From an uncultured Megasphaera sp. (GTDB lineage: Bacteria > Bacillota > Negativicutes > Veillonellales > Megasphaeraceae), in NCBI GenBank assembly GCA_900540735.1, contig UQHB01000004.1, positions 1 through 64,000 of the forward strand: DNA of 64,000 nt, in the 5' to 3' direction. The position numbers and the translations under genes were made by a program. Position 1 is the first letter of the stretch, and each line of letters begins with the position of its first letter. Shown here piece after piece: positions 58,809 through 64,000 of this stretch. Below the pieces are notes generated by a model. The model was not told the DNA's origin and ran no database searches. It worked only from the letters and a program-made list of their open reading frames with translations.

Positions 58809-60902
58809 TTATACAATGCCGATGTACACATAGATTAAATATTTCTGGGTAATAGCGGCTAATTCTTGTAATGTTGCAAGCGGTGTAGGCGGAGCCGTCA
58901 TCTTGTACTGCGGGAAATAGCGCGTAATGTGAAGGGGAATGTCTGGACGAATGGATGCTAGCCATTTCGCTTCTGTCGTCATGGATTCAGCTGTGTCGTT
59001 ATAGCCGGGAACGATGAGCGTCGTCACTTCGACGTGCGAGACCGCTGCTGCCAGGGCAATAGTCCGTTCGACCGGCGCCCGTGTACCGCCGTAAATGGTG
59101 TGATAAAAGGCATCGGGCCCTTTGAGGTCAATGTTCTAGGCATCAATGTAGGGGAGAAGTGTCCGGAGCGGTTCTTCTTCTATATAACCATTGGAGACCA
59201 TGATCATTGCTAAATCTTGTGCGCGCAGTAAAGGGGCCGTATCCATGATGTATTCGTACGATAAGAGCGGTTCATTATACGTAAAGGCAACGCCTATATT
59301 GCCGTAACCTCGTTGGCCAAGGACAGGCGCGTCAAGTCGTCTGGCGAGACGTATTGCGTTGGCGGCTGGGCTTGGGCGATTTGCCAGTTTTGACAGAACG
59401 CACAAGACAGATTGCAGCCCCACGAGCCTACGGAGAGAATCATCCTGCCTGGGTGAAAACGTTGAAGCGGTTTCTTTGCGATGGGGTCTAAGGCTAAGGT
59501 CGCGCAGGCTCCGTAAGACACGGTATAGAGTGTACCGCCGTCATTGTAGCGCGTACGGCAACGGCCAGACTGTCCTGGGGCGATACGGCAATGATGTCGT
59601 CCAATGCCTGCTTTTTCTTTGGCAATAGCCAGTTGCTGCTGCACTGTATAAACGCCTTCCAAATCTGGTAAGAGCAGGCCTGTTTGGGCGTGGCTCATGA
59701 CGATGACACCGTATTTTTTCGGGTCTAATTCGTCTGTCGACGAGACTGGTTCCGGTGTGCCGAGGATATCGACAGAAATAGAAAGACCTTTTAATTCTTC
59801 TGGTTTCAGTGGATAGAAACGCGGGTCCCGTGTAGCTGCTGAGACGGCGTTATGAATGATTTCACTGGCTTCATTGAACTGCATCGGCAAGAACGTGTCA
59901 ATACAACCGCGGAGATTGCTGCCTTTATGAAGGGATACAAAGGCACCGGCTTTATTTTCTAATAAGTCTTCTGGCGTGTCTTTCGGGACCGACATGACCG
60001 TATGGTGCTGTAAATAGAAGGAAATGCTTTGCCGCGCTAAATCGACGCGAATATCGTGCCTTGTCGGCTGCGGTGCGGCCGTTTCGTCGCCGTCATTGAC
60101 ATAGAGGGCGACACCATAGCCAACGCCGAAAGGCCCTTCATACGAATAAATTGGCATAGCTGGTTTTATATGCTGTAAGACTCCAAAGAGAAAATACACT
60201 GACGGTAAGCCGCACATGCCTGCTTCGTCAATAAGGGACGACGGCATGGCTTCGAGCTGGCTTTTGTCGGGCCGTCATAATCGTGCGGTCAAAGACTTCT
60301 CCTTTGGGCGTGTACCCATTGGGCGAACCAGGGAGTAAGCGGTGTGATAAGTCGCCTGATGCAATGACGGCAATACGCCGTCCTATGCGCGTTGCTGCGG
60401 TGACGACGATATCCCCTAAGACGGTCATGGACTTGTAATCATCAAAGCGCGGTGCTAAGAGGACTACAGGCCCCGTAAATCCGGCTTTTCGCAAGTAATA
60501 TAAAGGCACGAAGGACCCTTGGTCGACCTTTAAAGGATGACCGTACGTATTAGCCCAATCGTGGTCAATGGCGTAGAGCGGCGTTTTATCTTTTGCTTCG
60601 TTCATGATTTCTTGGGCCAACGTCATATCTGTATGGCATGTCATGGTCAATTCAGGATAGCCAAAATCGCCGAGATTCCCTGTTATGACTGGTTCCGGGA
60701 AAATAGCTGCGCCATCAGGAAAGACGTAATTATGAGGTGAAATCACTACGACTGTATCAGGATATAAGGCGGCCATCATTTCCGTTGCGGCTGTAACGGA
60801 CGTGACCGTCTTTTCGATTTTTTGTAATTCAGTGCCGCCAATTTCCGGCAGCATAATGGGCGGATGTGGGAGAAGTGCCGCCGCGACACAGGTGTATTTC
60901 AT
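58809..60902 (-). pseudogene. Decayed AmmeMemoRadiSam locus (MEMO, AMMECR1, radical SAM)
   Basis: On the minus strand a MEMO domain starts at 60902 (MKYTCVAAALLPHPPIML), shifts frame near 60240 into an AMMECR1 domain, which runs without its own end into a radical-SAM segment (CNLSCAFCQNWQIAQ at about 59400; the join AGIG-RHHCRIAPG loses both natural ends). The frame shifts again near 59345 and meets TAG at 59136-59138 (YIDA-stop-NIDLKG), then resumes and ends early at YVYIGIV. At least three lesions and one deletion mark decay. Intact systems are two genes of unknown cellular role. Confidence 0.85.
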
Positions 60903-60922
60903 GATACATACCTCCTCTATAT

Positions 60923-62329
60923 TCAATCTATATCTTCGGTTTCTGTAGGTAATGGGAAGGTGACTGTAATCGTCGTGCCTACGTGCTCTTCACTGTGCAT
61001 CATAATGTCAGCGTGGTTTGCTTTGGCAATGCGTTTGGCAATGGAAAGACCAAGGCCAGAACCGCCAGTTTCTTTCGTCCGAGACGAATCGACGCGATAG
61101 AACCGTTCAAAGACCCGCGCTTGGTCCGCTTTGGGGATGCCAATGCCTGTATCGGCGACCGTATAGGCAACCTTCGTTGCAGTGGCTTTACACGAGAGGG
61201 TAATACTGCCCCCTTTAGGCGTGTATTTTAAGGCATTATCGACGAAGACGCGAAGCATTTGCTTAATACTGCCTGGTTCGGCATAGAGCATGACAGAATC
61301 ATTTGTACCTAAGCAAATCTGGTGGTCTTTGTCGATTAAGGTCATTTCTGCATATAGCTCTTGGAGCAGTGGTGCTGTATCAAAGAGCGTAAAGTGCTGT
61401 GACAACGTGCCGTTATTATTTCTGGCAAAAAAAAGAAGCCTTTCAATTAAATCCTTCATGTAGTTCGTTTCGCTTTTAATAGCTGCCAAACTTTCGTCTG
61501 TAATGGCCGGGTCATTTTTGCCCCATCGGTCGAGCAAGTCTGCATAGCCCGCAATGACTGTAATGGGCGTGCGCAGTTCATGAGACGCATCGCTAACAAA
61601 TTGCTGTTGCCGTTTATAGCCATATTCGATGCGGTCTAAGGCCTGGTTAATACTGACGGCGACGTCATGGACTTCATTCTTGTGATTAGACAAGGTAATG
61701 CGGTTGCCTAAGTTCGTCACTTCCATATCATTCATTGTAGCACTAATATGCTGTAATGGGGCCATCGATTTACGCATAACATACATGCCCAGGACAATAG
61801 TCAAAATTAAGCTGCCCAGCATAATAAAGGCCAGTTCTCCTGTGAGTAAGGTCAAAAAAATATTTTCTTTCCCAGGATGATGGAAAAATCGTAAGTAATA
61901 GACAGCACCAGCCGGGCTGGTCCAGCGTGTATAATAGGCGTACCCTGCTTCTGTATCGCCTTGCATGGCGATAGGCAAGGCTGTATTCGTGCGAATGGCC
62001 TCGTCAATCGTGCGGTCGCTGTGGTTCTTGACGGCATAGGCCGGGCCATTGTCGAGGATGAGGTTGCCTGCACTATTGTAGATTTGCAGCGTTACATACA
62101 TCGGAATATTAGCGCGAATAAAGATAGTCGTATCGACGGTCTGGGCATCATTTAAATAGGCGAGCGTTTCGGCTGCGCTGTGCTTTAAATCTTCTTCTGT
62201 CGACGTTTTCATGCTGTAATGGAGGCCCGTCAAAATGATGAGCGATACTAAGAGGAGCGTTGCAAAGACGATGGACGAGTAGAGCAGAATGACTTTGGAA
62301 AAAATCGTATTAATCTTCGTGAGCCACAT
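60923..62329 (-). CDS. Sensor histidine kinase (EnvZ/PhoR type)
   Basis: A 468-residue membrane sensor. Two membrane segments (about 15-35 and 155-180) flank a periplasmic sensor domain; a HAMP linker follows. The phosphoacceptor box is VSDASHELRTPITVIAGYADLL, the N-box VDNALKYTPKGG, with DTGIGIPKADQARVFERFYR and GSGLGLSIAK completing the ATP site. Start ATG 62329 overlaps the response regulator's 3' end, so they form one operon. It is followed after 20 bases by the decayed MEMO gene. Confidence 0.95.
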   Translation of the reverse strand: MWLTKINTIFSKVILLYSSIVFATLLLVSLIILTGLHYSMKTSTEEDLKHSAAETLAYLNDAQTVDTTIFIRANIPMYVTLQIYNSAGNLILDNGPAYAVKNHSDRTIDEAIRTNTALPIAMQGDTEAGYAYYTRWTSPAGAVYYLRFFHHPGKENIFLTLLTGELAFIMLGSLILTIVLGMYVMRKSMAPLQHISATMNDMEVTNLGNRITLSNHKNEVHDVAVSINQALDRIEYGYKRQQQFVSDASHELRTPITVIAGYADLLDRWGKNDPAITDESLAAIKSETNYMKDLIERLLFFARNNNGTLSQHFTLFDTAPLLQELYAEMTLIDKDHQICLGTNDSVMLYAEPGSIKQMLRVFVDNALKYTPKGGSITLSCKATATKVAYTVADTGIGIPKADQARVFERFYRVDSSRTKETGGSGLGLSIAKRIAKANHADIMMHSEEHVGTTITVTFPLPTETEDID

Positions 62330-62996
62330 AGCCTACTCCGCGGACGGTGCGAATATACTGTCTATCTTGCTGACGGTCGCCGATTTTGTTACGCACATAC
62401 CGGACGAATACTTCAATGACATTCGTATTCCCTAAGTATTCGTAGCCCCACACGTCTTCGAGGATTTGCTCTTTCGAGACGACGCAGTTTTTGTGGCGCA
62501 CTAAATAGGCGAGGAAGTCGAATTCCTTTTTCGTCAAGACGACCAATTTGCCGTTGACGCGTACTTCGTGGCGGTCTAAGTAGAGCGTAATGTCTTGTAA
62601 ATGTAAGGTCGTAGTGACATGGGGATCTTCTTTCGTACGCAAGAGGACGCGAATACGGGCGAATAGTTCCTTACTGTTAAAGGGTTTCGTCAAGTAATCG
62701 TCAGCACCTAAGTCGAGGCATTCTACTTTCGCATTGACATCATCTTTAGCTGATACAATCATAATGGGGACAGAAGAAATTTCACGCAACCGTTCACAGA
62801 CGACGGCACCGGTCATATCGGGCAGCATGAAATCTAAGAGCACTAAGTCGAAATGCTCCTGACCGACGCGGTCCAAGGCCCGACCGCCGTCGTATTCAAT
62901 AGTACAGCGATAGCCTTCGTGTTCCAGCTCCATTTGCATGAAGCGGGCAATATGTTTTTCGTCTTCTACAATTAAAATACGAGGTTTATCAATCAT
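62310..62996 (-). CDS. OmpR-family response regulator
   Basis: A 228-residue regulator. Receiver: LIVEDEKHIARFM with the acidic pair, LVLLDFMLPDMTG with the phospho-Asp, SAKDD and the KPF lysine in DYLTKPFNSKELFARI. The C-terminal winged-helix domain has VLTKKEFDFLAYLV, EDVWGYEY and YIRTVRGVGY. ATG at 62996 follows GAAGGAG. The partner kinase is next. No target is suggested by the sequence. Confidence 0.95.
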   Translation of the reverse strand: MIDKPRILIVEDEKHIARFMQMELEHEGYRCTIEYDGGRALDRVGQEHFDLVLLDFMLPDMTGAVVCERLREISSVPIMIVSAKDDVNAKVECLDLGADDYLTKPFNSKELFARIRVLLRTKEDPHVTTTLHLQDITLYLDRHEVRVNGKLVVLTKKEFDFLAYLVRHKNCVVSKEQILEDVWGYEYLGNTNVIEVFVRYVRNKIGDRQQDRQYIRTVRGVGYVAHED

Positions 62997-63139
62997 GAAA
63001 AAGTCTCCTTCGTTCGTTTTACTCTTCATATACCCATATTATACCGTATCCCTTAGAATTATGCTAATTGTAATAAAAATAAATGCAAAAAAATCATGGA
63101 TAAATTAGAAAATTTGCTTTAATTTTATGATTCAAGGAA

Positions 63140-63167
63140 TTTACTTTTCTTCATAATCTGTTATTAT
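63140..63167 (+). promoter_or_regulatory. Promoter of the predicted small RNA
   Basis: TTTACT (63140-63145), 16 bases, extended -10 TGT-TATTAT (63162-63167). Start predicted near 63174. Confidence 0.55.
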
Positions 63168-63173
63168 AAAGAT

Positions 63174-63325
63174 GTAGAAAAGATCATCTACGACTCATCA
63201 GGTCTTCGAGTTGTTCCTATACCCCTCGAACACCCCTATCTCGAGACTTGGTGATTAAGGTATCGTCTTCCCCCGATGGTATCTTAGCTAGAAAAGAGTC
63301 AGCTCCCCTCGCTGGCTCTTTTCTT
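63174..63325 (+). ncRNA. Predicted structured small RNA with C-rich loops
   Basis: An intergenic segment with promoter, no ORF, and an intrinsic terminator (AAAGAGTCAGC against GCTGGCTCTTTT, 63292-63322). It folds into a 14-base-pair stem (63196-63210 with 63240-63253, one bulge) closing a large C-rich loop with an inner TGTTC/GAACA hairpin, then a second hairpin (about 63257-63285). Four unpaired C-runs (CCCCT, CCCCT, CCCCC, CCCCT) resemble the C-rich seeds of trans-acting sRNAs that bind Shine-Dalgarno sequences. No known family was recognised; 6S RNA is not supported. Confidence 0.65.
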
Positions 63326-63517
63326 ATGCAGTTAAGATTTTATGGTATTGATAAAACTGAAAATGAATATTCATTTTAATTGGATGAATACAAATAAATG
63401 AAAACCGTGTTCATTACCCGAAGGGAAAATGATTTTTTAGAAGAAAAAATTATAACTTTTTTGGGGTACACCTCAAAAACCCAGTAAATACCTATATTGT
63501 TACCGATTCGGTATGCA

Positions 63518-63546
63518 TTGACATTTTTAATATTTCGTGCAATAAT
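63518..63546 (+). promoter_or_regulatory. Promoter of the ferredoxin gene
   Basis: TTGACA (63518-63523), 17 bases, AATAAT (63541-63546), 57 bases upstream of the start. Confidence 0.8.
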
Positions 63547-63603
63547 GAGAAAGACGAAGGGCGATAGACCCCGAAATAGAATGAGTGTTGGAGGTGAAAA
63601 AAC

Positions 63604-63768
63604 ATGCATGTTATTTCCGACGAATGCGTAAAATGCGGTGCTTGTGCTTCTGCTTGTCCGGTTGAAGCCATTGAAGAAGGCGACACAAAATACGTTGTAA
63701 CTGATAGCTGCATCGACTGCGGCTCTTGCGAATCCGTATGTCCTACAGGTGCTATTTCTGCTGAATAA
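63604..63768 (+). CDS. 2[4Fe-4S] ferredoxin
   Basis: A 54-residue clostridial-type ferredoxin with two cluster motifs: CVKCGACASACP and CIDCGSCESVCP. Start MHVISDE follows GAGGTGAAAAAAC. As a low-potential electron carrier it would serve hydrogen, pyruvate and CoA-dehydratase activator systems. It is a single-gene unit with its own consensus promoter and strong terminator (AAAAAAGGAGACAT stem, 63784-63818), typical of highly expressed ferredoxin genes. Confidence 0.97.
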   Translation: MHVISDECVKCGACASACPVEAIEEGDTKYVVTDSCIDCGSCESVCPTGAISAE

Positions 63769-63783
63769 TAGCATTGATACCAT

Positions 63784-63818
63784 AAAAAAAGGAGACATGA
63801 ATATGTCTCCTTTTTTTT
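63784..63818 (+). terminator. Terminator after the ferredoxin gene
   Basis: AAAAAAGGAGACAT and its complement around GAAT, eight T. Confidence 0.9.
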
Positions 63819-63820
63819 AT

Positions 63821-63849
63821 TTGCATGTTAGAAAGTTCTGTGATAGGAT
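63821..63849 (+). promoter_or_regulatory. Promoter of lspA
   Basis: TTGCAT (63821-63826), 17 bases, TAGGAT (63844-63849). Starts directly after the ferredoxin terminator. Confidence 0.6.
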
Positions 63850-63898
63850 AAAAGCATTGCAACAGACAATACAACACGCAAGAAAGAGGAGACATGTC

Positions 63899-64000
63899 GT
63901 GCCCGTATTATGTATTGCCCTCGTGACCGTACTCCTGGATCAGGGAAGTAAATGGTATATTCGCGAGGCTATGATGCTTCATGAATCCATTCCGGTCATT
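63899..64000 (+). CDS. lspA: Lipoprotein signal peptidase, 5' part
   Basis: The first 34 codons of a prolipoprotein signal peptidase, cut by the window end. Start is GTG at 63899 after GAGGAG. The first membrane helix (VLCIALVTVLLDQGSKW) and the DQGSKWYIRE block, then HESIPVI, are characteristic of LspA's N-terminus. It would process the lipoproteins seen in this window. The catalytic Asp residues lie further on, outside the window. Confidence 0.88.
   Translation, partial: MPVLCIALVTVLLDQGSKWYIREAMMLHESIPVI

Noticed and set aside
59136..59138. TAG read as pyrrolysine or other recoding in the radical-SAM gene
   Set aside because: The same gene also has frameshifts, a deletion and a lost C-terminus, so simple decay explains the stop codon.
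1..64000. CRISPR arrays, rRNA genes, prophage or integrative element
   Set aside because: No regularly spaced direct repeats, rRNA sequence, integrase or phage structural genes were seen; the four elongator tRNAs show no adjacent integrase or duplicated 3' ends.

Overview
The window reads like a chromosomal segment of an anaerobic, diderm Firmicute of the Negativicutes, most like Megasphaera and relatives. The signs are a complete acrylate (lactate to propionate) gene cluster beside a LarA-type lactate racemase, a D-proline reductase cluster, a tRNA-Sec gene, and envelope genes expected of an LPS-bearing cell (gmhA, an EptA-like sulfatase-fold transferase). The genus is an inference from gene content; no rRNA is present. 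No prophage, integron or CRISPR array was seen.

Layout. 1-4.5 kb: a small ORF, a fluoride channel, a SUFU-domain protein, an orphan molybdo-hydroxylase FAD subunit with the selenium-hydroxylase accessory protein YqeC, a polysaccharide deacetylase, and a compact candidate type I toxin-antitoxin module. 4.8-14.3 kb: an ACT-domain protein, a class I-alpha DAHP synthase, and a divergent aromatic operon (aroF-tyrA-aroB-aroA-aroC-pheA-aroE-aroK) preceded by a 52-residue leader peptide packed with Phe/Tyr/Trp codons and an intrinsic terminator, i.e. a transcription attenuator. 14.3-22.1 kb: a likely quinate/shikimate uptake and conversion locus (aroD, MFS, ydiB-like dehydrogenase, Fe-S flavin ene-reductase, LysR, second MFS).

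22.2-35.5 kb is a proline locus: selC (tRNA-Sec), an unusual HTH regulator, prdC, prdA, a conserved small gene, a cysteine form of prdB, a PrdE-PrdD fusion that is in effect a circular permutation of PrdA, an amino-acid ABC transporter, a cytidylate-kinase-like gene, a proline racemase and prolyl-tRNA synthetase. 35.6-46 kb is mixed: EptA-like transferase, Asp/Phe/Leu tRNAs, an IS200-like (RAYT-like) gene, LacI regulator, cobT with an orphan RelB/DinJ-like gene, tRNA-Arg, a GltD-like oxidoreductase, carbonic anhydrase, gmhA, a TPR lipoprotein, and a NusG-II/Gx-transporter pair.

46-58.7 kb is built around the acrylate pathway, transcribed leftward: pct, a tandem-duplicated epimerase-like VOC protein, lcdC, lcdA, lcdB and an acyl-CoA dehydrogenase, with panE, two Hsp20 genes, two cupins and larA nearby. 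58.8-64 kb holds a decayed AmmeMemoRadiSam locus behind an OmpR/EnvZ-type two-component system, a predicted structured small RNA with C-rich loops, a small 2[4Fe-4S] ferredoxin and the start of lspA.

Taken together the genes describe a fermenter that activates lactate as CoA ester, dehydrates it to acryloyl-CoA and reduces that, and that can also use proline as a Stickland-type electron acceptor. The most interesting points are the PrdA-permuted PrdED protein, the all-cysteine proline reductase next to selC, the aromatic leader-peptide attenuator, the type I toxin-antitoxin module, the duplicated VOC protein in the acrylate operon and the C-rich small RNA.
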